Part shown: piece by piece, positions 26,312 to 34,044 of the stretch
Layout: each line of letters opens with the position of its first letter
Position numbering within the stretch: the stretch's first letter is position 1
Source of the DNA: Pullilachnospira sp963929535
Lineage (GTDB): Bacteria; Bacillota; Clostridia; Lachnospirales; Lachnospiraceae
DNA length: 64,000 bases
NCBI GenBank assembly: GCA_963929535.1
Contig: CAWVIZ010000016.1
Span: forward strand, 186,001 to 250,000
Reading direction: 5' to 3'
The notes under the pieces: generated by a model
What the model was told of the DNA's origin: nothing
Seen by the model: only the letters and a program-made list of their open reading frames with translations
Database searches by the model: none
Program-made: the position numbers and the translations under genes

Positions 26312-27472
26312 ATGACCTATCCAAAACTTCCCGGTCTGACCTGGGACGGAACCCTCTACGAGAACGAGGAAATGGGAACCGTGGAGGCTCTGATCCCTCA
26401 CGGTGGTTATCCCACCGCTCATGCTCCCGCTATGGTGGAGCTGCCAAACGGAGATCTGCTGTGCTGCTGGTTCGCAGGCACCTATGAAGGAAGCGCTGAT
26501 GTCCACATCATCTGCTCCCTTCTTCCCAAGGATGCTCCTGCATGGCTGCCGCCGGTGGATATCTCAGGCGATCCCGAAAGAAGCGAACAGAATCCTTCCC
26601 TGTTTTACGGCCCGGACAATGCGGTATGGGCAATGTATACCGCTCAGCTGGATCGCCAGGAAGGTAAGGACAATATGCAGTATACCGCAGTGGTGCGCTG
26701 CCAGAAGAGTACCGACGGCGGCCGTACCTGGGGTCCCTATGAGACCATTTTCCCGGAGGAGGGCACTTTCTGCCGCCAGCCCATTCAGGTTCTTTCCAAT
26801 GGACGCTGGATCTTCGGAAACTGGCTGTGCACGGATTCCGCAGACGGACTTTCCGGTGATCCCAGCGCATTCCGGATTTCCGATGACCAGGGCAAAACCT
26901 GGAAGCTGGTAATGATGCCCAAGAGCAACGGCCATGTACACCCCAACGTGGTGGAACTGGAGCCGGGACATCTGGTGGCATTCATGCGGAACCGGGAAGC
27001 TTACCGCATCCACAGAAGCGAATCCTTTGACTACGGCGATACCTGGAGCGAGCCGGTTCCCACACCGCTGCCCAACAACAACTCCAGCATCAGCGCCACC
27101 AAGCTGGCCAGCGGACGTATAGCTATCGCCTACAACCCCACCTGTACTCCGGATCCGCAGCCCGGAAAGGCCGCATGGCCCGGCCTGCGCTGCCCGGTGG
27201 CAGTGGCCCTGTCCGAAGACGGCGGCAAGACCTTCCCCATTATCCGCTGGATGGAGCGCGGAGAAGGCTTTATCGGAGATGAAAATAAAACCAACAACAA
27301 ACAGTATGAGTATCCCTATATCATGCAGGGAAAAGACGGCATGATCCATCTGGCCTATGCCGCCCGCACCCGTCAGGGTATCAAATACGTACGCTTTACA
27401 GAAAAGGACATTCTGGGAGAAAAACGGGAACGTGTAGGCCTGTACAACCCTACGGCTGCTCAGAGCCGGTAA
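26312..27472 (+). CDS. Cytoplasmic BNR/Asp-box beta-propeller protein (sialidase-like, COG4692 type)
   Basis: The 386-residue protein has four Asp-boxes: STDGGRTW (133-140), SDDQGKTW (190-197), SFDYGDTW (238-245) and SEDGGKTF (301-308). YPTAHAPAMVELPNGDLL opens the fold. These features predict a six- or seven-bladed propeller like predicted neuraminidases. There is no signal peptide and no FRIP motif, so a secreted GH33 sialidase is unlikely. Several propeller families of this look are polysaccharide lyases or act on acidic disaccharides, so a cytoplasmic lyase, hydrolase or isomerase acting on an imported acid-sugar conjugate is possible. An AAGGAGG site precedes the ATG. It lies between the DUF1537 kinase and an iron dehydrogenase in one operon. 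The reaction is unknown. Confidence 0.75.
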   Translation: MTYPKLPGLTWDGTLYENEEMGTVEALIPHGGYPTAHAPAMVELPNGDLLCCWFAGTYEGSADVHIICSLLPKDAPAWLPPVDISGDPERSEQNPSLFYGPDNAVWAMYTAQLDRQEGKDNMQYTAVVRCQKSTDGGRTWGPYETIFPEEGTFCRQPIQVLSNGRWIFGNWLCTDSADGLSGDPSAFRISDDQGKTWKLVMMPKSNGHVHPNVVELEPGHLVAFMRNREAYRIHRSESFDYGDTWSEPVPTPLPNNNSSISATKLASGRIAIAYNPTCTPDPQPGKAAWPGLRCPVAVALSEDGGKTFPIIRWMERGEGFIGDENKTNNKQYEYPYIMQGKDGMIHLAYAARTRQGIKYVRFTEKDILGEKRERVGLYNPTAAQSR

Positions 27473-27534
27473 CCGTTCAGCTTACAGACAAAACGCTGCA
27501 ACAAGTTTTCACATAACAAAAGGAGGTTTTTATT

Positions 27535-28698
27535 ATGCTTACCACCTATAACCTGAAAATGCCTCACGCTGTTTACGGCGGAGAGAACGCCATGGACAAT
27601 ATCACCACGATCTTGAAGACCAACGGTGTAAAGCGTGTGGCCATGTTTACCGACAAAGGTATCGAAGGCGCGGGCCTGTTCACACTGCCGGAAGAGGCCG
27701 TAAAAGCGGCCGGAGCAGACTACTATGTGCTGGATGATCTTCCCGCAGAGCCCAGCTACATGGCTGTGCAGAAGCTGGTGGATCAGTTCAAGGAAAGCGG
27801 AGCCGATATGATCGTAGCCTGCGGCGGCGGCAGTGTAATGGACGCGGCCAAGCTGGCCAGCGTACTGGTTACCGATGAATACGGTGTAAAGGAACTGCTG
27901 GACGATCCGGGAAGAGCAAAAAAATGCGTTCCCATCATCCTGATCCCCACCACCGCCGGAACAGGCGCAGAAGTTACTCCCAACGCCATCGTGGCGGTTC
28001 CGGAGCAGGAACTGAAGGTTGGTATCGTCAATGAAAACATGATCGCCGATTACGTGATCCTGGACGCCCGTATGATCAAGAATCTTCCCAGGAAGATCGC
28101 GGCTGCCACCGGTGTGGACGCACTGGCCCACTGCATTGAGTGCTTCACCAGCAACAAAGCAAACCCGTTCAGTGATCTCTATGCTCTGGAAGGTCTGGAT
28201 CTGATCCTGAACAACATTGAGAAAGCCTGCGATGATCCCGAGGCCATGACAGAGAAAAACCGTATGCAGATCGCCGCTTATTATGGCGGACTGGCTATCA
28301 CGGCCAGCGGAACCACCGCAGTGCATGCCCTCAGCTATCCGCTGGGAGGAAAGTATCATATTGCCCACGGCGTTTCCAACGCCATCCTGCTGGCTCCTGT
28401 AATGCGTTTCAACGAGCCCGCCTGCCAGGAACGTTTTGCGGCAGCTTATGACCGCTGCTGCCATGATGAGGTAAAAACCTGTAAGACCACAGCGGAAAAA
28501 TCCGCATGGATCATCAACCGTCTGGAAGAAATCGTGAAACATCTGGACATCCCCACCAGCCTGAAGGAATTCGGCGTTCCGGAGAGCGATCTGGACAGCC
28601 TGGTGGAAGCAGGCATGCAGGTACAGCGTCTGCTGGTAAACAACCCCCGCACTGTAACACCGGAGGATGCCCGGGCGCTCTATCAGGAGATTTTTTAA
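27535..28698 (+). CDS. Iron-containing alcohol dehydrogenase
   Basis: The 387-residue group III dehydrogenase has the NAD-binding GGGS (97-100) and PTTAGTGAEVT (138-148). Metal ligands are visible at D195 and H199 (GVDALAHC), H264 (AVHAL) and H278 (IAHG). Such enzymes reduce short aldehydes or oxidise hydroxy acids in the cytoplasm. In this operon it could oxidise an acid-sugar hydroxyl or reduce an aldehyde released by the DapA-like lyase. The AGGAGG site is eight bases before the ATG. Confidence 0.93.
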   Translation: MLTTYNLKMPHAVYGGENAMDNITTILKTNGVKRVAMFTDKGIEGAGLFTLPEEAVKAAGADYYVLDDLPAEPSYMAVQKLVDQFKESGADMIVACGGGSVMDAAKLASVLVTDEYGVKELLDDPGRAKKCVPIILIPTTAGTGAEVTPNAIVAVPEQELKVGIVNENMIADYVILDARMIKNLPRKIAAATGVDALAHCIECFTSNKANPFSDLYALEGLDLILNNIEKACDDPEAMTEKNRMQIAAYYGGLAITASGTTAVHALSYPLGGKYHIAHGVSNAILLAPVMRFNEPACQERFAAAYDRCCHDEVKTCKTTAEKSAWIINRLEEIVKHLDIPTSLKEFGVPESDLDSLVEAGMQVQRLLVNNPRTVTPEDARALYQEIF

Positions 28699-28811
28699 AT
28701 CACAGGGAAGTTTGGAGCAGTTTGGCACCGGCCGGACCTGCTTCAAGATAAACGCAGAGGAAACAGTCATCTCCCTGCAGAAAAATATAATCAAAACAGG
28801 AGGAACATCTC

Positions 28812-29720
28812 ATGAAAGCAATCGAACTGAAGGGTATCATCCCGCCAATCATCACTCCCATGAATGAGGACGAAAGCATCAATGTGGCCGAGCTGCGCCG
28901 TCAGGTTGACCGTATGATCGAGGGCGGCGTTCACGCGCTGTTCCCCTTCGGAACCAACGGAGAAGGATATATCCTCACCGCCAAAGAGAAACAGCTGGTG
29001 CTGGAAACTGTAATTGACCAGTGTAACGGCCGTGTTCCCGTATATGCAGGAACCGGATGCATTTCCACCAAAGAAACTGTGGAGCAGAGCAAGATGGCTG
29101 AGGCTGCCGGAGCGGACGTTCTGTCCATCATCACTCCCAGCTTTGCCGCTGCCAGCCAGGAAGAGCTGTATGTTCATTACAAGACTGTAGCGGAAGCGGT
29201 AGATATGCCCATCGTTCTGTACAACATTCCTGCCCGTACCGGAAACGCTCTGGCTCCGGCTACTGTGGCACGTCTGGCACAGATTGACAACATCGTAGGC
29301 GCAAAGGATTCCAGCGGAAACTTCGCCAATATCCTGAACTACATCAACGCAGGCAATAAGAAGCCCAACGGCAAGTTCTATACTCTGTCCGGAAACGATC
29401 AGCTGATCATCTGGACACTGCTGGCAGGCGGAACCGGCGGAATCGCAGGCTGCGCCAATGTTTATCCCCACACCATGGCTTCCATCTACAACCTGTTCAT
29501 GGAAGGCAAGATTGAAGAGGCCAAGGCTGCCAATGCCAGCATCCAAAGCTTCCGCGACTGCTTCAAGTACGGCAATCCCAACACCATCGTAAAGACAGCT
29601 GTTCGTCTGCTGGGCTACGAGGTAGGTCCCTGCCGCGCTCCGTTCAATCAGGTTCCGGAAGAGGGTATCAAGGCCCTGAAGAAAGTTCTGGAAGAGAACG
29701 CTGCCAAGGGCATGAACTAA
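28812..29720 (+). CDS. DapA/NanA-family aldolase or dehydratase
   Basis: The 302-residue TIM-barrel protein has the Schiff-base lysine K165 in GAKDSSG, Tyr137 and Arg142 in YNIPARTG, and FGTNGEG (46-52), where true dihydrodipicolinate synthases usually read GTTGE. The family includes 2-keto-3-deoxyaldonate aldolases, N-acetylneuraminate lyase and dihydrodipicolinate synthase. The operon has no lysine genes, so a pyruvate-releasing lyase or dehydratase in sugar-acid breakdown is the better reading. A CAGGAGG site precedes the start, and the stop is 12 bases from pdxA2. Confidence 0.85.
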   Translation: MKAIELKGIIPPIITPMNEDESINVAELRRQVDRMIEGGVHALFPFGTNGEGYILTAKEKQLVLETVIDQCNGRVPVYAGTGCISTKETVEQSKMAEAAGADVLSIITPSFAAASQEELYVHYKTVAEAVDMPIVLYNIPARTGNALAPATVARLAQIDNIVGAKDSSGNFANILNYINAGNKKPNGKFYTLSGNDQLIIWTLLAGGTGGIAGCANVYPHTMASIYNLFMEGKIEEAKAANASIQSFRDCFKYGNPNTIVKTAVRLLGYEVGPCRAPFNQVPEEGIKALKKVLEENAAKGMN

Positions 29721-29732
29721 GGAGGTACGATC

Positions 29733-30806
29733 ATGAACGAAAAGCCGATTGTCGGTATTACCATGGGCGATCCTGCGGGCAACGGACCTGAGATCACCGT
29801 GAAAGCGCTGGCTCATTCCGATATTTACGACCGCTGCCGCCCCATCGTGGTGGGTGACGCCAAAATGATCGAACAGGCGGCCCGTTTCGTTGACCGTTCC
29901 GATATGAAGATCCATCGCTGCGAAAAAGTAAGCGACGCCCGGTTTACTCCGGGAACCATTGATGTTCTCCATATGGAGCTGATTCCCGATGTGAACACCT
30001 TCCCCATCGGACAGGTGAGTATCGAGGGCGGAAATGCCGCTTTCCAGTGTGTGAAAAAGGTGATCCAGCTGGCACTTGACGGTGAAGTGGATGCCACCTG
30101 CACCAACGCTCTGAATAAGGAAGCCATGAACAAGGCTCTGGAATACTACCACGGTGAAAAATCCGATGGACATACCCACTTTGATGGGCATACCGAGATT
30201 TACGCCACTTACACCAACACGAAAAAATATACCATGATGCTGGCGCACCACGATCTGCGGGTGGTACACGTTTCCACCCATGTTTCCCTTCGGGAGGCCT
30301 GTGACCGGGTAAAAAAAGCCCGTGTGCTGGAGGTTATCGAGATCGCGGACAAAGCCTGCAGGGATATGGGTATTGAGAATCCCAGGATCGCTGTCGCGGG
30401 CCTGAATCCTCACTGCGGTGAGAACGGCCTGTTCGGCACCGAGGAGCTGGAAGAGATTTCTCCCGCCATCGAAGCCGCCAAGGCTGAGGGCATCAATGCC
30501 ATCGGTCCCATCCCGCCTGACAGCGTCTTCTCTGAAGCTCTGGGAGGCTGGTATGATATCGTAGTATGCATGTATCACGATCAGGGACACATCCCACTGA
30601 AAACAGTAGGGTTTGTCTATGACAGAGAAAAACAGGCATGGAAGGCCGTGGAAGGTGTCAATGTCACCCTTGGCCTGCCGATCATCCGCACCAGCGTGGA
30701 TCATGGAACCGGATTTGCGCTGGCCGGAAAGGGTACCAGCAATGAGCTGAGTCTTGTCAATGCCATTGATTATGCCATCCGTATGACCAACGGACGCAGA
30801 GCATAA
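29733..30806 (+). CDS. pdxA2: 4-phosphothreonate 3-dehydrogenase (PdxA2-like)
   Basis: The 357-residue PdxA-family protein oxidises a 4-phospho acid sugar and releases CO2 to give dihydroxyacetone phosphate in the known DUF1537/PdxA2 pathways. ITMGDPAGNGPE opens the fold, and metal-binding histidines are in HVSTH (about 179-183), MYHDQGH and SVDHGTGF. Vitamin B6 synthesis (true PdxA) is unlikely because the gene is operonic with an acid-sugar kinase and no other pdx genes. A strong terminator follows 15 bases after the stop. Confidence 0.88.
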   Translation: MNEKPIVGITMGDPAGNGPEITVKALAHSDIYDRCRPIVVGDAKMIEQAARFVDRSDMKIHRCEKVSDARFTPGTIDVLHMELIPDVNTFPIGQVSIEGGNAAFQCVKKVIQLALDGEVDATCTNALNKEAMNKALEYYHGEKSDGHTHFDGHTEIYATYTNTKKYTMMLAHHDLRVVHVSTHVSLREACDRVKKARVLEVIEIADKACRDMGIENPRIAVAGLNPHCGENGLFGTEELEEISPAIEAAKAEGINAIGPIPPDSVFSEALGGWYDIVVCMYHDQGHIPLKTVGFVYDREKQAWKAVEGVNVTLGLPIIRTSVDHGTGFALAGKGTSNELSLVNAIDYAIRMTNGRRA

Positions 30807-30820
30807 AAAGGTGTTATACA

Positions 30821-30847
30821 GGCGGGGCTTTGGCCCCGCCTTTTTTT
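30821..30847 (+). terminator. Terminator after pdxA2
   Basis: GGCGGGGC/GCCCCGCC stem (TTTG loop) followed by T7. It ends the five-gene operon, so the transporter is a separate unit. Confidence 0.93.
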
Positions 30848-30890
30848 GCAGAATGCCGTAAGAGCAGAAAGCAGATGGATCATTTTTCCT

Positions 30891-30917
30891 AAAAACGTTT
30901 CAAAATTTAACGTTTTT
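30891..30917. promoter_or_regulatory. AAAAACGTT / AACGTTTTT palindrome upstream of the transporter
   Basis: Perfect 9-bp inverted repeat with a 9-base spacer, followed by a T run. A second small palindrome, AATCG-TTT-CGATT, lies at about 30945-30957. These could be operators for the transporter or a second terminator. Confidence 0.4.
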
Positions 30918-30983
30918 TTTGTGGATTTTTGGGCGTTTTTTTGCAATCGTTTCGATTTAAAACACATGATCTAACTTCTTTTC

Positions 30984-31012
30984 TTGTGATCTCATACGGC
31001 ACATTATATAAT
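30984..31012 (+). promoter_or_regulatory. Promoter of the SLC13-type transporter gene
   Basis: TTGTGA, exactly 17 bases, TATAAT; 86 bases before the ATG at 31099. Confidence 0.8.
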
Positions 31013-31098
31013 AAAACCATGTTAAGCCCATAAAGCATTGTGCAAATTGCAGTGATTGTACAGAATGTGGTGAAAAAAGAAACAGGAGGAAGAACAAT

Positions 31099-32376
31099 AT
31101 GACAACCCAGATGATTATTGCTTTATTAATCACTATATTCATGATCATCCTGATCATGATGGACAAGCTGCCATTTGGCGCGCCGCCTCTGCTGGCATGT
31201 CTGCTGCTTGTCGTATTCGGCATCAGCGATATCGCTTCTGCTTTTGCCGGATTTTCCAACTCTACCATCGTCATGCTGGCAGAGTTCATGGCACTCATCG
31301 CAGCGCTTCAGAAAACTGACTTTATCATTTACTTCAAGAAAGCCATGTTCAACATGGCTGAAAGAGGGGGATTCAAGGCTTACGTGGTCATTATCCTGAT
31401 CGCCATGCTGGCCGCCTCTCTGTTTGGCACCGGTTCCACAGCTTACTATGTGCTGACACTTGGTCTGCTGTCCACCCTGCCCTACAACAAAAAGCTGCCG
31501 CCGTCCAAGATCATCCTGCCGGCTGGTATTGCTACCAACCATCCGCTGATTCCGTTCAATACCGCACTGCAGTATGGTATCGTGATCGCGGTTCTGGCCA
31601 GTGCCGGAGCCAACAATGAAGTTTCCGTTGTAAAATTCGCAGTGGTGAACTTCTTCCTTTCCATGGGCTTCCTGATCAATGCCCTGATCCAGTACAAGTT
31701 CCTGCCGGATCATCCGATCTCCGACGGAGAAACTTCCAGCAACGCTCCGGAGCTGAAAGCCTCCGAGCTGCCCAAATGGAAACAGAACGTTACATATCTG
31801 GTATTCGTTATCGCCGTTATCGGTATGATCCTTCAGGGTACCATCGGTGATGCCGGCTATGCCATCGCCGGTCTGTCCGTTGCCGTTATCCTGGTGATCG
31901 GAGTTCTGGACTTCACAGAGATCCGGGATGCCATCAGCGCTCCCATCATTCTGATGTCCGCCGGCGTTATCGGTATCGCCAATGCTCTGGGCGCCACCGG
32001 TCTGACTGACCTGGTTGGCTCCACTGTAGCAAATATGCTGGGAAGCAACGTCAATCCGTTCATCCTGATCTTCGTATTCTGTATCCTGACCAGCGTTCTG
32101 GCCACGCTTACAGGATCCACCATCGGAACGGTTTACGTGTTCGCTCCCATGGCTATTGCCACCTGCACCAGCATGGGACTGGATCCCACCGCTGCGGCAT
32201 GTGCCATCGTAGTATCCGGATGGTGCGGACATTTCCTTCCCATCGATGGACTGCCCGCCATGTGTATGGGTATTGGAAAATACAACATCAAACAGTTCTG
32301 GAAATATACCATTCCTCAGTACTTCATCCGTCTGCTGGCTCTGACGGCCGGAGCACTGATCATGTTCCCGGTTTAA
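31099..32376 (+). CDS. SLC13/DASS-type anion permease (ion transporter superfamily)
   Basis: The 425-residue membrane protein has about eleven hydrophobic segments in two repeats. Re-entrant signatures are AASLFGTGSTAYYVLTLGLL and LTSVLATLTGSTIGTVYV, and conserved GIATNHPLIPFNTALQ resembles the SNT motif region of dicarboxylate transporters. It should bring in an organic acid anion with a cation. A CAGGAGGAAG ribosome site precedes the ATG. It follows the acid-sugar operon with its own promoter, so it probably imports that pathway's substrate. The substrate is not identifiable from sequence. Confidence 0.83.
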   Translation: MTTQMIIALLITIFMIILIMMDKLPFGAPPLLACLLLVVFGISDIASAFAGFSNSTIVMLAEFMALIAALQKTDFIIYFKKAMFNMAERGGFKAYVVIILIAMLAASLFGTGSTAYYVLTLGLLSTLPYNKKLPPSKIILPAGIATNHPLIPFNTALQYGIVIAVLASAGANNEVSVVKFAVVNFFLSMGFLINALIQYKFLPDHPISDGETSSNAPELKASELPKWKQNVTYLVFVIAVIGMILQGTIGDAGYAIAGLSVAVILVIGVLDFTEIRDAISAPIILMSAGVIGIANALGATGLTDLVGSTVANMLGSNVNPFILIFVFCILTSVLATLTGSTIGTVYVFAPMAIATCTSMGLDPTAAACAIVVSGWCGHFLPIDGLPAMCMGIGKYNIKQFWKYTIPQYFIRLLALTAGALIMFPV

Positions 32377-32536
32377 GAGAGGGATAAACCGGAAAACAAA
32401 CTGCCAACTGCCGGGACCGGCATCCGGGACCATGGATTTCACTGCAGCCATATTTTCACCGAGGATCGCGTACCGCAGCTCCTTACGGGAAATGGTCTGG
32501 ATGTCTTCCCGGTCTTTTCAGAAATGAGGTAATAAA

Positions 32537-32884
32537 ATGAAAAATAAGTTTGAGCTGGAACACATCGGAATCAATACTCCCAATCCGGAAGAGGCTGAAA
32601 AACTGGCACAGCTTCTCAGCATGATGTTCAATCTGGAACCGCGCCACGGACAGAAATCCGAATTCGGCGGCCCTTACTTTGAGTGTATGAAGGCTCCCTT
32701 CCTGGGAACCAACGGCCACATTGCCATGCGCACACCGGACCTGACCGCCGCAGTGGAGGAGCTGAAAGAGAAGGGATTTACCTTCAATATGGAAACCGCT
32801 GCCTACAATGAGGACGGAACCATCAAGAATGTGTATCTGGACGGCGAGTACGGCGGATTTGCCATCCATATTATGCAGAAATAA
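32537..32884 (+). CDS. VOC-superfamily protein related to KDPG-aldolase companion domains
   Basis: The 115-residue protein shows two glyoxalase/VOC beta-alpha-beta modules: ELEHIGINTPNPEEAEKLAQLL (about 5-26) and HIAMRTPDLTAAVEELKEKGF (about 57-77), ending GGFAIHIMQK. From memory, similar domains occur at the C-terminus of Lachnospiraceae 2-keto-3-deoxy-6-phosphogluconate aldolases, so an accessory or metal-dependent isomerase role in sugar-acid use is possible. It is downstream of the transporter (160-base gap) and precedes a terminator. Function unproven. Confidence 0.75.
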   Translation: MKNKFELEHIGINTPNPEEAEKLAQLLSMMFNLEPRHGQKSEFGGPYFECMKAPFLGTNGHIAMRTPDLTAAVEELKEKGFTFNMETAAYNEDGTIKNVYLDGEYGGFAIHIMQK

Positions 32885-32902
32885 CAGAAACATATTTCAC
32901 AC

Positions 32903-32931
32903 AAAAAAGCCGGACATTGTCCGGCTTTTTT
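32903..32931 (+). terminator. Terminator after the VOC gene
   Basis: GCCGGAC-ATT-GTCCGGC stem flanked by A6 and T6; probably bidirectional, also serving the minus-strand genes from 33057. Confidence 0.92.
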
Positions 32932-33056
32932 GCAGCAGTTCATCCTTCGGCAATCCTGCCCTGCTGCCATTTTGTATAGGGGACAGTCTGACACTGGACT
33001 TTTCCCTCCGTTTTCTCTGAAATACCGCTTAAGTCCCAACCGGGGCCGCTTTCAGC

Positions 33057-33230
33057 TTATCCCATCCGATACTCCAGCATCTCATAAATTACCCTGCTTC
33101 CCTCCATGATCTCCGGCGGCAGCAGTGCCCTGGCCACGCACTTGGCTTCCTGCTCCTGCCCATCCAGTCTCCTCAGATAAGCATAGTCTCCGTCAATCCA
33201 CTCCACCTGATAATCCATTCGTTCAAACAT
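33057..33230 (-). CDS. Small hypothetical protein (DUF3006-like pattern)
   Basis: A 57-residue protein starting MFERMDYQVEWIDGDYAYLRR at 33230, with an AGGAGGAG site. The pattern of a short N-terminal strand pair, ARALLPPEIMEGSRV and a short tail recalls small single-domain DUF3006 proteins, but the match is loose. No function can be assigned. It may be the last gene of the glycerophosphodiester operon. Confidence 0.6.
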   Translation of the reverse strand: MFERMDYQVEWIDGDYAYLRRLDGQEQEAKCVARALLPPEIMEGSRVIYEMLEYRMG

Positions 33231-33317
33231 TTTTCTCCTCCTGTCATCTGCAGGGATCTGCATTTTATCTGATGCTATTGTAAACGATTCGGAGGTACTT
33301 TTCCAGTATATTGTTTC

Positions 33318-34043
33318 TTATTGCCAGTTTCTCTTTCCAGCTCTGCTGACAAGCGCCTCTGTCAATCTGTCCGGGAAGTTTACCGTCATTCCGTCATCCG
33401 CCAACTCCATGGCGTGCATCATATCCTCCTCTGTCCTGATCCCCCAGGCACGTACAGAAAATCCCCTGCTCTTCAGCTCATCTCTTTTTTCTCTGTCTAT
33501 CTCCTGTACATGAATACAGAGCTGTCTGCAGCCAATCGCTTCCGCCTCCCGGATCCGCTCCTCAGTCACTTCCCGGAACAGATATCCCAGCCTTACCTCT
33601 CTGTTCACTGCCCTGATTCTTCTGAGAGATTCATAATCGAAAGAAGTAAAGATGCATTTTTCTGTCACCCCATACTGTTCCGTCAGCTTCAGACTGTCCT
33701 CCTCCACTCCCGGCTGTTTGATCTCCAGGGAAAATGTCAGCGGCCGATAACCAAAAAGATACAGAAATTCCTCCAGCGTGACGATACGGTCCGGCATGCT
33801 GCCCTCAGGGCCGCCCAGCAGCATTCCCCGAAGCTCCCGGAGCGTATAATCGCTGACACCGCCCTTTCTGCCGGCAATCCTTTCCAATGAGTCATCGTGA
33901 AACAGTACCAGCTGACCGTCCCTGCTTCTTCTGATATCCGTTTCTATTCCATTGGCCTTCATCCGGATACCGAGATAAAAAGCCGAAAGCGTATTCTCCG
34001 GAGCATAGGAACTTGCTCCCCGATGTGCATAGTTGACAAACAT
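33318..34043 (-). CDS. ugpQ: Glycerophosphodiester phosphodiesterase
   Basis: The protein (about 241 residues) hydrolyses glycerophosphodiesters to glycerol-3-phosphate and an alcohol. The GDPD signature is clear: YAHRGASSYAPENTLSAF at the N-terminus, metal ligands in ETDIRRSRDGQLVLFHDDSLERI, and EIKQPG in the middle. There is no signal peptide, so it acts in the cytoplasm like UgpQ. Starts at 34043 or 34052 are both possible; the gene touches or overlaps the stop of the solute-binding protein gene (34045), indicating one operon with the importer. Confidence 0.92.
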   Translation of the reverse strand: MFVNYAHRGASSYAPENTLSAFYLGIRMKANGIETDIRRSRDGQLVLFHDDSLERIAGRKGGVSDYTLRELRGMLLGGPEGSMPDRIVTLEEFLYLFGYRPLTFSLEIKQPGVEEDSLKLTEQYGVTEKCIFTSFDYESLRRIRAVNREVRLGYLFREVTEERIREAEAIGCRQLCIHVQEIDREKRDELKSRGFSVRAWGIRTEEDMMHAMELADDGMTVNFPDRLTEALVSRAGKRNWQ

Positions 34044-34044
34044 T

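Noticed and set aside
26312..27472. Secreted sialidase of a sialic-acid cluster
   Set aside because: No signal peptide or FRIP motif, and no nanE, nanK, nagA or nagB nearby; the DUF1537 and PdxA2 neighbours point to acid sugars.
28812..29720. DapA for lysine biosynthesis or NanA
   Set aside because: GTNGE replaces GTTGE, and there are no lysine or sialate genes around; operon context favours sugar-acid breakdown.
28791..30704. Long open frame of about 637 codons on the minus strand opposite dapA-like and pdxA2
   Set aside because: Lacks recognisable domains and lies antisense to two clear genes; an effect of codon bias. The same holds for long antisense frames at 40486-42768, 43089-45479, 54655-56766 and 31126-32451.
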